Source: Choanephora cucurbitarum
Taxonomy: Eukaryota; Mucoromycota; Mucoromycetes; Mucorales; Choanephoraceae
Reading direction: 5' to 3'
Assembly: GCA_025331435.1 (NCBI GenBank)
Contig: JAIWNI010000021.1
Span: 248,001 to 312,000 of the forward strand
Length of the DNA stretch: 64,000 nt
Positions within the stretch are counted from its first letter, which is position 1; every line of letters starts with the position of its first letter. A model generated the notes under the pieces. The model had not been told where the DNA came from. It did not search any database and was given only the letters and a program-made list of their open reading frames with translations. The position numbers were made by a program, and so were the translations under genes. Shown here one piece after another: positions 22,903-35,399 of the stretch.

Positions 22903-25900
22903 TCATGGCTTGTCCTTGGGAGGAGATGGCTCAAATCGCTTCCATCTCTCTTTTCGAAGAAGTTGTAGTCGTTGTGCATTTTGCTCTTGCAAAAGAGAAT
23001 AAAAGTATTTGATAGCTTCAATCATCTCCGTATTACCAGAGCTCAAAACATCTAATGTTCTGTAGTGCGTCATGTTGCTATCTTTATCTATGTAAATTAG
23101 TTTGTATCCCCTTTCGTAGAGAATAACTTTGTTGTGCTTGAAGAAATTAAGCTATACAAAGGTCAATCTTCTGCTTTGTTTGTTTCTTAACTAACACACA
23201 CCTGTAGTACGCCATTGTTCAGACGAAATGCAATAGCATTGTCAGTTACAAAGTATTTAAATAAATGAATTTTTGTGCACTTTGTTGCTTTTGGGGCAAC
23301 TTGACGGTGAACAAGTTCAGGGCCTTCATATATCCTAAACTGCTTCAAGATATGACACTTCTTTTTCAGTTCAGCAGGAATGGCTGTGTATTCTTGCTCA
23401 ACGTAACGATTGTCTTCTGCTCTATGGTAGACATAGTAATAATGCCTTTTTTTTGTATTATTGAACAACTGTTCCTCTCTTAATGTAAAAGATATGAACT
23501 TACTTCTCATCAATGGTTGTCAATGTTGAGCCATCGTTGAATAGGCAGCCATAAGTGCTGTCTGACAATCGATAAGCAAAACCATAAGAAGAAGAAAAAT
23601 CAACCCATGTTTGTAGGAAGACGTTATGATGACTCCATTGAAACTCTTTGTCTTGTTTTGGACTTTCGTTGCGGCGCTGCTGTTGACCAGAAGAAGTCCG
23701 ATGAATCATAACCTTTAGGTTATCTGCCATCTCTTCCATCATAGGCTTACGACTAGGTAAAGCGGTTGGAACAGCTAGTTGAAAAAAAAGTTTATCGGTC
23801 TGCCATAAACTAGATTCAAAAAGATAGACATCACTTACCAAACGGTGTATGTTTATCTTTGGTTTGATCTTTAGAGGAAGAAGGAGATGAGAAGGCCTTG
23901 AACAAGTCTTCGTCTGACTTCTTTTTAGCACCTTCTTTATCTTGTTGCTGCGATGATTCTGTTGGCGTTGATTTGGAATGACTACAGAGCCGTTTAGAAG
24001 AAGAGGGTGTTACTTCAGGGTTTGAGTCTGGTAAGCTTTGGTTGTCACTGTTGGTATGACTCTTAATGCTTGCTGCTCGTTTTTTAGATGTGACTGTAGA
24101 GGGAATGACAAGTGAGCCTTGAGAAGCCGCATCATGTGGCATAGGGTATTGTGATCTTGGATCATACATAGTATGATCCATCAAAGTGAGAGGAGGTTGA
24201 ATGTCGCAGTCCATGTAGCATTCGTTCTCGTCTTTTGCACGATGGATAGCCATCGCCACCTTAGATTGAGTTAGATATGCATCTTCTGAGGGCTCAAACA
24301 GCTCTTTGTATTCTGGAGGTCTGAAGAAAGCAGATTGAGGAATCTTGTCTGGTATTGGCTTTTGAAAGAAAGGATGCTTCAAAGCCTCAATAACAGATAG
24401 ACGCTGATCTGATACGAAAAGCAATGAACAAATCGAAGGAAGCAGATATTATTGGCACGCAGCTTACCTGGATTATTGACAAGAAGTTTGGTGATTAAAT
24501 TCTTTGCATAATCAGAAATATCGTATTCTTTCGAAGGAAAATTAAATTGTGCTTTGATTTCATTGTCTCGTACTTGTCTTTTTTTTTTCTTTTGTTAGTA
24601 TTTGCATTATCCAACTGATCTCAATCTATAACTTACTGGTATAACTTTTTGGTTTCTTGATGATGAAAGGGGCGTTTACCACATAACAAATTAAACCTGT
24701 AGATGGGGGAGAAGACAATATGATCAGCACACCCGTTGAGTGGTAAATCAGAAAGCTTACATAAGGATACCAGCAGACCAAATGTCTGCTCTATGATCAT
24801 GTCCCTGGCTGAAGAGGATTTCAGGAGCGATGTAATGTGGTGTGCCGCATACAGTTTTCTTTCGGTCTTCTTTGTTTAACATGAGAGCTGCAAGACCAAA
24901 ATCTCCAATTTTGCAGTCCATGTTAGCATCTAAAAGGACATTGCTCATTTTTAAATCTCGGTGAAGAATTCGATTATCTGAAAGGTATCTTAGTACAGTG
25001 AATATCTGCCCCATATAATATCGCACTTCTAATTCTGTAAGCAAGCCACCTCTATTTCGCACCATTTGACTTAATGTCTATGTGTACAAAAGACGTATAG
25101 ATGGGTGCTGATCAGTATATATGATAACAGAATAAGCGTTGTTCTTCCTTCACACATGTATAAATATGCACACTATAGCATCCTATAATATATGCTATTT
25201 ATGCTTGTATAGAAAGAAAGAAATTTTGCCTAATTCTCAATTCACCTTATTTTGACAGAGTTCTAGTAATAGATAAATGTTGTTTTTGTCTTCAATGCAA
25301 TGATAGAACTTTACAATATTATCATGCTTTAGACTTCTATGAATGTTGATTTCGGCTAATATTTTGTTCCTCAGTCGTTGATCTAACAAAGAAGATTTGG
25401 AGATCACTTTAGCAGCCATAAATTGACCTTCCATAGTTGCCACTCGGTATACTTTAGCAAAGGCACCCTATACTCATCATTTAGTTATTGGACTATAATT
25501 GCCTCAATTAAATGCTGATTTACTTGGCCTAGGCATTCTAGCTTCTTGTATTGTCTTTTTCGTTTGTAATCTCTGATAACTGTGGGTACGTTATGTTCTT
25601 CTACTAAGTGATATTCTGGTCTAGGTTTCTTCTTTTCTTTTTCTGGTGCATTCTCTTTCAATGGCTCTTCCGTATAGTAGTTCAATATTTCCTGTAGCTG
25701 AGGCCGTTGCGCCCTTAGCGGCTTTTTATTGGTCTGAAGAGGCTTCAGGCCAGCATCAACTTTAGGCGACATCTGTTTAGAAAGGTGCTTTGGAATGATC
25801 ACTTCCAGTTTGCCCAGTTGATTCGCTGATAAACCTGGACCATCGTCTGATCGCCGCTGTTGCGATTCAGCCCGAGAGTTTAAAGACTGAATACGACTAC

Positions 25901-25916
25901 GGTGCTGTGAGCTCAT
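22903..25916 (-). CDS. Polo-like kinase
   Basis: Nine exons (25916-25524, 25467-25246, 25077-24761, 24696-24637, 24577-24468, 24408-23839, 23774-23504, 23445-23202, 23151-22903) give 811 residues. The kinase domain spans ~122-378: glycine loop LGQGAFAKVY, Lys in AAKVISKS, catalytic HRDLKMSNVLL, DFGLAAL, and T-loop KKTVCGTPHYIAPEIL with the activating Thr before the CGTP. After a Ser/Lys-rich linker, two Polo boxes follow (~575-665, WVDFSSSYGFAYRLSDSTYG, and ~690-790, ending near RTLDVLSSGNTEMIEAIKY). The family (Plk1, Cdc5, Plo1) controls mitotic entry, spindle poles and cytokinesis and docks on phosphorylated partners through the Polo boxes. A frame extension to 25982 starts with GTG, so the ATG at 25916 was chosen. 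Confidence 0.94.
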
Positions 25917-26371
25917 GGTGGATTGAGGAGGGTACGCAAGAGGATCAAGCAGCAACAACCTTTTTTTGTTGATTCTAAGCACATAAATGCACGTCTCTCT
26001 TATTTTAAGCGGTCTTTGAATAGAAAAAAGTGCAAATTTTTTTCTGATAAGTCAACTAGTTGTCTGTCCAAGAACTACTTTAAGCCTATTTTATCCTACA
26101 TGATATTCATATAACAGCCCGAAAAGAATAAATAAATGATATTTGATTAAATAACCAGAGTTTAGTGCTTTAAAAAAATAGAGCTTTTCTTAAGTTTTTG
26201 AATGCAACACATATAGAGAGGTCACTTTTGAGTTTCATGCATTTTTTTAGGTAACATTACGCGTAGGTACCTGTTTCACGCGTTTAAATCAACCTTATTC
26301 AAATGATCTATTTATATGTTTCGAAAATTTTCTTCGCTTTTGCAAATGATAAAAGCTTTAAATCAAATAAT
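25917..26371. other. Intergenic region between the Polo kinase and RhoGAP genes
   Basis: 455 bases holding the promoter of the kinase gene and the 3' side of the RhoGAP gene, both on the minus strand. No further feature seen. Confidence 0.5.
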
Positions 26372-28119
26372 TTATTTCGTTATCTTGTTATGAACCATCA
26401 TTGTCTCAAAGCGTTTTCCTATCGCCTCCACCCTACCACTTTGTCTCCAAATTTCCTGCTCATCATCTAACTGTCTTGACAACTGAGATTGACCAGGTGT
26501 CGAAATAGATTTAGAACGAGGTTTAGATGATAAAGGAGGAGGACGCGGGGGCAGTTCAGGTGACGGTTTGATAGGGCTGATAGGCGAAAAGGGAGACCGG
26601 CTCGGTTTAGGTGGTGGAACTTTTGCTTTCGTGGAAATGACAGGATTGATCTTTAACGAATTGGATTGACGCACGATGACATCTGTATCTGACATTGTTT
26701 TTGTATGAAAGATGCGCTTTGAAGGTGGCTTTTTACTAGGCGGTGGTGGTAAAGGAGGAGAAGGTGGTGGTGGTGATGCTGTTCGATGCGAGTGGTCTAT
26801 CGACAAGTTACGTGGCTTTTGAGGCAAAGGAGGAGGAACAATAGATGTATGGCTTTTCTTAGATCCCTTGCCTTCAAATATGTCTGTATAGTATTCAAGC
26901 ATACAGTGAAATAAGGCTCGGCCAATATTTAATGTAGGCAAAAAGATGACAGCTAAATTGGATATAGACATTCGATTCTCTGAAGCATGATCTGCTACTT
27001 GTTTTAAATGCCGACAAAGTAATTGTAACAAACAAAAGCTATGGACAGGTAATCGAGAGGTAATGGATCGCACAGCTGCTAATACTTCTGATGAAATAGG
27101 TGGCAAGGTGTCAGAGTTGAGGGTATCTTCTAAGGATTTCTTATCCTCAGAAACTAAAGATTGAATTAATTTTGTATATTCATTTACTAACTCTGTAGGA
27201 ACAATGGGCTCAGGCACTTGAATAAAAAGAAATTAGATAAGAATTTCTTGTGTACATGTACGTTTCACTTACATTCTCTCAGATACATTTTAAGTAATGT
27301 ACTGACTGCATGAGGATCTGGTCTCGTTTTAAAAAAATCCATATCAGAGCCATCATTGAATACTAATCTTAATTTGTTCACAGTGGTTGTACTGCCTGGA
27401 ATTCTATAGATGCATAAGTTACTCACGTCATTCCCTTCACCTATTTTCTATCATCTTGTTACCTATAAATGCCTACTTCAAATATACCTGATAGCATATC
27501 GCCCAAAAAGCACAGTTGTTTAGATAATAGACAAAAACATTTTCTCTATTGGCTTTTACTTGCCTACATCATTGAGGTATTCTATGCATCTTCTAAAAAT
27601 AGCAGGTATCATGTCGTCAGAATCAATCCGAGTCAATGCAACAGCTACTTCAAGCGGCATGCCAAACACAGCGTTCTCATTTTGTTGATGTGAAAAGCGA
27701 GATGATATCACTTGTTCCTCTAAAAGAAGAGAAAAAACAGAGTCAATCACCGGAAAGCTCTTTGCTTGAGAAGGGATCGATAAGTCTTACTTGCCTGACT
27801 TTTCTTTTTTCCACCTATCGACGGCTTCTTTCCCTCTTCGACTCCATTCAATACTTGTCTCTTTTGCTTTACTTGAATAGATAGCGCCTCGTTGTTTCCA
27901 CTCGGGCAATTTCTCTTGTACTGTAGCATTTATTTCAGACGTCTTTTGTTCTACTTTAGACCGAGTATCTCGAACAAGCTTAGCAAAAAACTGCTGTGAG
28001 TTAGTAGAGTTTGGTTGGTGGATATAGCGTTGGTCAAGGTCATCTCCTTCGTCCGAAGAAAACGCTAATGATGTGCTCGAGTCTGAATCACTATCGTGCG
28101 CCCTAGTGTGAGGTTTCAT
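26372..28119 (-). CDS. RhoGAP-domain protein with proline-rich tail
   Basis: Five exons (28119-27795, 27719-27564, 27487-27463, 27403-27273, 27216-26372) give 385 residues. An N-terminal Asp/Ser-rich stretch and a coiled, charged segment (to ~115) precede the RhoGAP domain (~128-327): FGMPLEVAVAL, GIFEVGIYRIPGS with the arginine finger (~169), LRELPEPIVP and RMSISNLAVIFLPTL. The tail is proline-rich with repeated PPPLPP-type SH3 ligands. It should switch off Rho-family GTPases; the specific target is unknown. Introns 1 and 2 only keep the frame and the domain if spliced at CAG|GCAAGTAAG and TAG|GCAAGTAAAA, that is GC-AG introns. Exon 3 is just 25 bases and carries most of the arginine-finger loop. 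The start is the first ATG of the frame. Confidence 0.88.
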
Positions 28120-31100
28120 TTCATTCAAGTAGTAGCTACTGATTAAAAAAAAAGTTTGTGCGGAAACTAGAGTATACCTTTCACCAAAATGATGTCGCAA
28201 AAAAAAAGTTGATATCGCGCTTTAAAAAGGAATGTCGGCCAATCAGGAATTTACTTTGACTGCAATAGAATAAAATGCCTCTCTTATAAAGCTTTTGATC
28301 ATCTTTTTCTCATAAAGTCTATTGTAGCCTTACAAAACCAAGAGATCGTTTTTTATGTAAACAATAAAAATAATACAAATAGAGAAACCAGCTGATTGAT
28401 ATATAACTCCATGGAAGATATCATGTCAACTATCGACAATCTTAATGTTGTTAACAAAGCATTCTTCCTATCCGAAGAATAAAATGCAGACTATGGTATT
28501 GATCAGAGGACAACATACATCAATCGCGTGATTGAACTGCCTGTGTAACAAAGGTATGGCTATGAGAATGAGAGAGAACTAGGTTAGAGAAAAGCCAGAA
28601 AGAGAGGTACTACTTTGGTATTGATATAGTCTTACTTCGAATTACAAACCGAAAGAAGGATTTTCGCGGTAGAGGAAATCAACTCCTGCATATGTTTAAG
28701 TGACCGTATGAAGTACTTTCTTTAGTAGCTATATAATCTTCCAGTTACTTTGGTTTGCCAAAGCACGTTGTTTCCTGCAAAAACAGTGTATTAAGGCGAC
28801 TAGTATATGTCTGATTGGAGGCTTTTCAGTTTGAGGAAAAAGGGATGAATAAACTTCCATTAGTGCTTACTATTTTATAAAATATCAAGCCGCAAGTAAG
28901 ATTGCTATCAATCTATATGCTAAGACAACCTTTTACAGTGCTTTTAACAGGCATGCTCAATAAAACTACAAGTACTATATGATAGCCATTACTAGCTTTC
29001 ACTAAGGCAAAAGCAAAGTATGAAATAACTCAACGATATCCAAATGCACTCAATTCTTATTCATCTTGATCGTTAAACGATAACTATATTTAATTATTGT
29101 TGAACTATTTCCTTTCTTTTATGATCACGTTTTGAATAGAAAGATGCACACTCTAAACTTGTTTCATAATCATCAAACGACTCCTACTCTCAAGTTTGTC
29201 TCGTACTGTCCAGTCTTTTAATTTGTATATTCTAACGGCCTTGAAATTCGAAGACTTTAAAATGACAATCTAATTCCTGATATGCTTATGTATGCGCTTG
29301 AGCACTTTTCTTCTTTTCTTTTTACTCATTTAAATTAATACACCGTGTTGAGTTATTAGTTAACTATTTCAGTGACTTCTTGTCAGCGTTGTATAAAGTA
29401 AATAAACCCTGTAAACAAAACATCTCTTAAGATAGAGAACCAATTACTGCTTCCATTTTTGGGAAAACTCCGATACTATTTGCTGAACACAGTTTTCAGT
29501 AGAAGCTTTCTTACAAAAATAGGCATATATTGTTCTAAAGATTTTTCCTTACTTTATCATTAGAGGCAGTATAGCTTTTCTGGCACCAATTCTGCTTGCA
29601 ACACTCACTGAAAACTGTCAGAAAAGCTAATATCGTTTTTATGTCCTTTTTGCCATCTTCTTTTTTGTTTACCTTTTGGTACTGTCTGATGTTTCTTACT
29701 ACATCTCAATGAGCTAAAAATACCATCGAACAGCAACTTTTTCAATTATTATCTAAATAAACAGATTTAAGAAGACAAAAGACCGGAGCTTTTTGTGAAC
29801 TTTCATTTGCGGTTATTGCAAAGATACAGTATATGGGAGAACGATTCTTTTTCAGACACTGTTGCTTCAACTACATCATTACAAATAGGTGCCAGGCAAT
29901 GTCGCGTAATTGTAAAACACTTTGATACTACTTTCAGTACCACCATTGTTTATGTTTTGCGCCCTATATAATTCCATCTTTATTTCTTGCTTTTCGTATA
30001 TCTATTAGCGACTCACAACAGCTCCTGTTGATTGATTAATTGCTTTCATCGAAAATTTATTGCGTACACAAATACTTCACGATGCAAAGTCACTTCGCTC
30101 ACTAAACACATGGAGAAAGAATGCCAAGCTTAAATTGAAATAGCATTGAAGGACAATAGCGCTGTTTATTTAGCTAATTCGGCATAATGTCTAATTGGAA
30201 ACAAAATGCCTTTGTCCTACAGGATGACAAACATGTCATATTTTTTTTCCTTTCCGTCTTGTTCTTTATATAAACCTTTGTTTCGAAAGTCCTCCTTTTG
30301 TTTCGGTACACAACACAGAAGATCGAAATTACTTTTCAATTGATCCGAGAAATTGGCATTTTATTAACTATAAATAGATAGAAGTGATATGTCTGCTTTA
30401 TCGAGTAATAAGGGTCTTTACAAAGAGAGATGTAAATGGCGGTATCCAAATCTGTTGATGAAAGCAGATAGAACTAGCCCCTAACGCACACAAAGTCAAA
30501 GAAAAAAGGAAGAAGAAGCAGAGAATAAGATGTGAAGCTACACCTTCAACTCAATATCAAGAAAAGCGATCGGGTTTCAATTGCCAAGTTTTGAAAGAGA
30601 GAAGCATTGACACAGTTCTTCTATAAATTTCGACTTTATTCCTTTTAAAAGCGGCATGACAAATAATTGAGCGATATAAAAATACTTCTTTAAAAGCGGA
30701 AAATTCATTGAATAGTTATTCTATGCATGGTTGAAGTTTAATGGTCTTAAGTTGGCGTGTTTTTCTTTTAAGAAAATTAAAATCAGGCACCAAAATCTTA
30801 TGAGGGACAATAGCAACAACAAAAGAAAAAGGTATTTAACGCGATGCAAAATCAAAAGACATGTTGCTAGGGGAGTTGCCATAATCTTTCCCGAAGGCCC
30901 AGACAATCATACTCAACATCAGCACTTTGCTAAACTGACAATAATATAGTTGCTGGTGAATGAAAAGGTGTAGGACGAACGGTAATTTGAGCAATGGCCC
31001 CACAATTAATTTTTCTTGTACGGCCATGGTGTTTAAGTTATAAAGCATAGATTGTGCATGCTAACACTGCTATGGTTTTATATTTGTGCCTATGCTTTAA

Positions 31101-32567
31101 CAGTTGTGAATTCAATCAGGATAGAGGCATCACTCTTTCTTTTTGCTTTTGTCAAGATAGACAGTATGTAAATGATAGAAGCATACGACGGCCATTGAAT
31201 TTGGCCCCTTCATACTATTACCCAAGAGTTTCAAATCACCTCTACTTCTTCCATTTCCTTCTTCGAAAGCAAGTAGATGAGAGTATATGCTTCATTTAGC
31301 AACTTACTTAAAAGATGATAATTTGATAGCTTTTGATTTAGGATTCGTCTATTTCATTTTTCAACTTTTAAGAAATCAATTTGTATATCTCATGAATTCA
31401 TTGAGTAAGAACTTTTACGCAAATTGTAAATGATTTTCTTTGCTCCAGTTACTCTGGTTTGCGCGAGCAACATATTATTTTTTCGAAATAGTGTTGCACT
31501 CATCAACAAAACTTGATCATATTTTCGATAATTCAATAAGTGCATAAAAAAGACAACAATGGTCTAGTTGTTACCTCATACTGACTTACTTTGTTGGCCT
31601 TGAGATATAAATGCTCTTTTTTTGGCTATAAAACCATCCCAATTTAGAATATGATTTCTTTTCATCTCCTCCAAGTACTAAGTTCTGCTCAAACAACGGT
31701 TTGGAAGCTTACATCAACAACTGTATCTTTTCACTATTATTATAAGGAAGAGAGAAGTGAACGCGGCATATTCATCCTGTAGCCACAAGTCATTGTGCGC
31801 AAAAGATTTACCTGTATTGAGTAGGCGAATCGGACTCAAATTGTAATTTAATTTAATCAGATCAAATTGCTTCATTCACACTTTTCAATTCACCTCTACC
31901 AATCAGAGGCATGTATGTTGTCAATTTTTTAAGAAAAGCGTGCAGTAGTATTTATTTATAAGTGTTGTTCTTAAGCTACTCCTCTTTTCTTCTTCTTAGT
32001 GTAGATATACAAGTTCGTCTGTAATATATAGTTGCAAGAAAAACAGAAAAAGGCTTATGAAAAAAAAACAGAAACAATGGCTAAAGTATAACAAGCCAGA
32101 AAAAGGAAAGAGAGAGAGACAATAAGATATTTTATATATTTAGTTGCGCGCATGGCATACTAAATAAAGGAACCACATGTGTTGCCACGCTATCATTCGA
32201 TTTTGCAGACCTTAAATGGCTCTTTTTTAAAAAAAAATCAGAAAACAAGTGTAAACAAATCAAAATATTTCTTCTTTTTTGTACTGTCTAGCCAAGATAG
32301 TATTTATGAAGAAGAAACTGAAAGAGAGACCACACTATAAGAAGGTGAGATGACAATGAACAAAGTATAGTTGGAAGCCAGTTTCCCATCAGGTGCCAAC
32401 CAAAAGGACCTTGTGTACTCAAGTAAGTTACACAATGTCATAGACTGTCAACTGATATTTACATGCTTTCTTTTTTAAACGGTTTATTTTTTCTTTCTTT
32501 CTCTCTCTCTCTCTCTCTCTTTGTCTTTTTCTCTGACTTTAAAGGCCCTTCTATAATCTCCATATAA
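28120..32567. other. Gene desert of about 4.4 kb
   Basis: No frame over ~80 codons with protein-like composition on either strand. A 12-base inverted pair (ACAGTTTTCAGT at 29489-29500 and its complement at 29607-29618) is the only structure I noted. A CT-dinucleotide microsatellite lies near 32,498-32,520, just upstream of the Rho GTPase gene. Confidence 0.5.
32498..32520. repeat. (CT)n microsatellite in the Rho GTPase promoter
   Basis: A run of about eleven CT units within a longer pyrimidine tract that ends 48 bases before the ATG at 32568. Pyrimidine tracts are common just upstream of fungal transcription starts. Confidence 0.7.
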
Positions 32568-33323
32568 ATGAGACGTACTACATTCCGAAAAAAGATTGTG
32601 ATTGTAGGAGACGGTGCATGTGGAAAGACTAGTCTATTGATTGTCTATCAAAATGGTCAATTTCCAGAAGTAAGTTCATACCAAGAATTAATAGAAAAAA
32701 AAAGGAAATTGAATCAACTATGTAACTAGAGATATTTGCCTACAGTCTTTGAGAACTATATTTCTCGAGTTGAGTTGGATCATCACAAATCAGTTGAGCT
32801 TGCATTATGGGATACAGCTGGTCAGGAAGACTATGATAGACTTCGACCATTATCCTATTTCGAAACAGATGTTATAATGATATGTTATGCAGTAGACAAC
32901 ATAAACTCGTTTCAAAATGTCCGGGATAAGGTGATTATTACTCGATTAACACGATATATACCTGCCTTTCTGACATTTTTTTTCTGTCGTAGTGGTTGCC
33001 TGAGATAAAGCATTTTTGTGGAAACAATGTCTCACTGGTTCTTGTGGGACTTAAAACCGATCTGCGCTCGGAATCAAGGTCCACAGTCAGCTATCAGCAG
33101 GTATGTCATTCAGTAACAACCCCTGATATAACACACACTCACCATTGATTTCTGTTCTCTCCTAAACTAGGGCCTCAAACTGGCGAAAGAGATAGGAGCC
33201 AAGTATGGAGAATGCAGTGCTAAGACAAACGAACATGTACAGGATGTGATTCGATTGGCAGCACAAGTTGCTGTCAAACCCAAGAATTTTTTCAAAAAAC
33301 GCCTTCAATGCAACATATTATAG
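32568..33323 (+). CDS. Rho-family small GTPase lacking the Rho insert
   Basis: Four exons (32568-32669, 32730-32930, 32993-33100, 33171-33323) give 187 residues. Nucleotide-binding motifs: [11 protein letters not shown] (P-loop), PTVFENY (switch I), [17 protein letters not shown] (switch II), VGLKTDLR (in place of NKxD/TKxD) and ECSAKT. The C-terminus [12 protein letters not shown] ends in a CaaX box with Leu, which predicts geranylgeranylation and membrane attachment; basic residues precede it. Switch sequences match Rho rather than Ras or Rab. Between DLR and ECSAK there are only 24 residues, about 11 fewer than in RhoA, Rac or Cdc42, so the insert helix that marks the family is missing. 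Rho proteins steer actin and wall growth; the GAP at 26.4-28.1 kb could act on it, but proximity is no proof. Confidence 0.93.
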
Positions 33324-33861
33324 AATATCTTCCTATCAACACTCTCACTCGCCTGTTCATCTTCCCTCAACTTTAGACATATTCCTTTAGTATATATACA
33401 CACCTATTTATAGACCATTAATACTTCATCCTATACAATTATATTGACGCACTTTATTTCTTTTATACAGTCAACTATGTATTTAACTATGTAAAAAAAA
33501 CCAACAAAGAAAAAAGAAACGATTGTGGAAAATAACGATTTTGATATATTTAGTAGACTAGAAAATATAAACCCAATTTTGTACTATAACCTTGTATACA
33601 TATTCTTTTTCCCTTATTTTGTCCCTTTCTTTTTTTTCTTTATCTTATGCATTTAGGCACCTTTCCTTTACAATAAACTAAAGCTGTTTCACTCTCTTAC
33701 AATTGCCGTAAAAAGAAAATGTTTGAGCCAACAAAGCAACGTCTCAAAACGCGAATTTAGTGTAATACAAAGTCTTGATTTTTTTGCTTCCGGAACAAAC
33801 CCGAAGGTATCCGTAATGTATAGGAATTGAAATTGTCAAAGTTTTCACTCTGTCTCGATTA
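33324..33861. other. 3' side of the Rho GTPase gene
   Basis: About 540 AT-rich bases between the stop codon and the MITE. No gene seen. Confidence 0.45.
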
Positions 33862-34424
33862 CAGTCATCCCCTCGATTTGGGGAACGGCTTCGGTTCCCT
33901 CACTACCGTTCCCTAAATCAATATCGTTCCTTATTAAAAATGAAGCACCTCTGGATAATCTTTTATCCTGATCGTACTCTCTTCTGATAGCACTCCAATG
34001 TCATTACTGTTGGAAGTGTTTGGTATAAAGCGTGTGATGCAATAAAATTATAGAAGATACACAAATTCTCGCATAAAAAGCTCATAGCATAATCGTCATC
34101 AGAACAGTATTATGGTCTCAAATTAAATTTGAATGTTTGATACAATATTCAATATGATATTGCAAAAAAACTATTGAACTTATTTTATCGAGATCGTTTA
34201 AAACAGAGTAACGAAGATAATTTATAAAGTGATTCTACGATACAATTGGCTCTCATAAGCGGCATATGAAATAAAATAAGGAACGGGTTGCCACAGGACC
34301 ATTCCCTATTCCTTAAAGCAATAATAAGGAACATTAAGCGGTAACGGAAGTTCGGTTCCCTTAAGACCGTTCCCTAAATCGAAATCGTTCCCTGTATTCC
34401 GTTCCCTAAATCAGGGGATGACTG
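33862..34424. mobile_element. Pogo-type MITE with CAGTCATCCCC terminal inverted repeats
   Basis: The ends read CAGTCATCCCCTCGATTTGG on the left and, in reverse complement, CAGTCATCCCCTGATTTAGG on the right; both continue into GGAACGG. TA flanks each end (33860-33861 and 34425-34426). Termini starting CAGT with TA duplication are typical of the pogo/Tigger and fungal Fot1-like branches. The 563-base unit has no transposase. Inside, direct copies of a ~28-base unit containing CCGTTCCCTAAATC lie near 33906 and 34370, with further GTTCCCT copies, perhaps subterminal transposase-binding sites (inference). Confidence 0.8.
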
Positions 34425-35399
34425 TAATATGAAATTCCGATTACGCAAAGTACAAAGAGGAATCGTAAGATACAAAAACAGTCATTTGTTTGGTTTATTT
34501 TACCTAAGCTCAATGCTAGACTCTAACACCAAAACAGGACATAAGAAAGCATGTTGTCCTTTTTTTTTATCTTACTGAGATCTTATTTTAGTACGAGTTG
34601 CAACAAACATCATTTGTTTTTGTTTTGTCTTTTAAAGTAAGTAAATACGATGCACGAAATAGCCATCAAAGGTGAATACAAAACAGGGTCCCTGATAGCG
34701 GAGAAGGAGTTTCAACCCTATTATACTCAAATGACGGATTAAAATGTATCAACACTTTGCCAGATGACTTTTTTTTCTCATTGCAACAATCGAAAGAAAC
34801 TGATTCAAGCCAAGATAATTGATACTCCTTCTAGTTTGAATAATGAAACACTTGCTGTCAGTCTTTCTTTTCAAGTCTTGCAACTTGATAGAAACTATTT
34901 TTCTTCAACATCTCTTTTTCTTTTTTCTTTTCAGGCCTTATCCTGTCATTTTAATCTATAACGTTGAATAGACTAAATATAGGTAAGTTCATAAAATGAG
35001 TTGACAAAAAAGGAAGGTATAAAAGCGTCATAAAGAATTACTGTAGTAGACAACAAAGATGTACATCACTTTGAAGACCAGAAGTTGCGGCGCCATAATG
35101 CACGTTAAGCAGCTTATGCGGAATTCCAATAGGATTCATGCGAGTGAAAATAAAGTTAGACCGATTGAACCCTGATTTCAATCGATCACACAAACATTTA
35201 TATCGAAAACTTGTTTGTAAAGTGATCACTATGGATTATGACAGGTTCGATTTTCTTTTTAAAGAGTGTGTAAACATATTAATGTTGATAGGAGGGAAAG
35301 GTATAGGTTGAATTAATAGCAGAGCGAACAGACTAGAAAGAAACAGGCGGTTTATCCTATTTACCCTGTCTAGTATGCCTGTTTGCTTATCTTAATATC
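34425..35399. other. Intergenic region with a coding-like fragment
   Basis: Nothing intact. On the minus strand 35229-35038 an open frame without an ATG has a protein-like composition (for example LCDRLKSGFNRSNFIFTRMN and LLNVHYGAATSGLQSDVHLC). It could be a gene relic; the family is unknown to me. Confidence 0.3.

Noticed and set aside
25917..25982. N-terminal extension of the Polo kinase frame to 25982
   Set aside because: It begins with GTG, and no ATG is present before 25916.
27787..27794. GT donor (GTAAGA at 27790) for RhoGAP intron 1
   Set aside because: It leaves phase 2, and no acceptor then restores the RhoGAP frame without a stop; the GC donor four bases earlier does.
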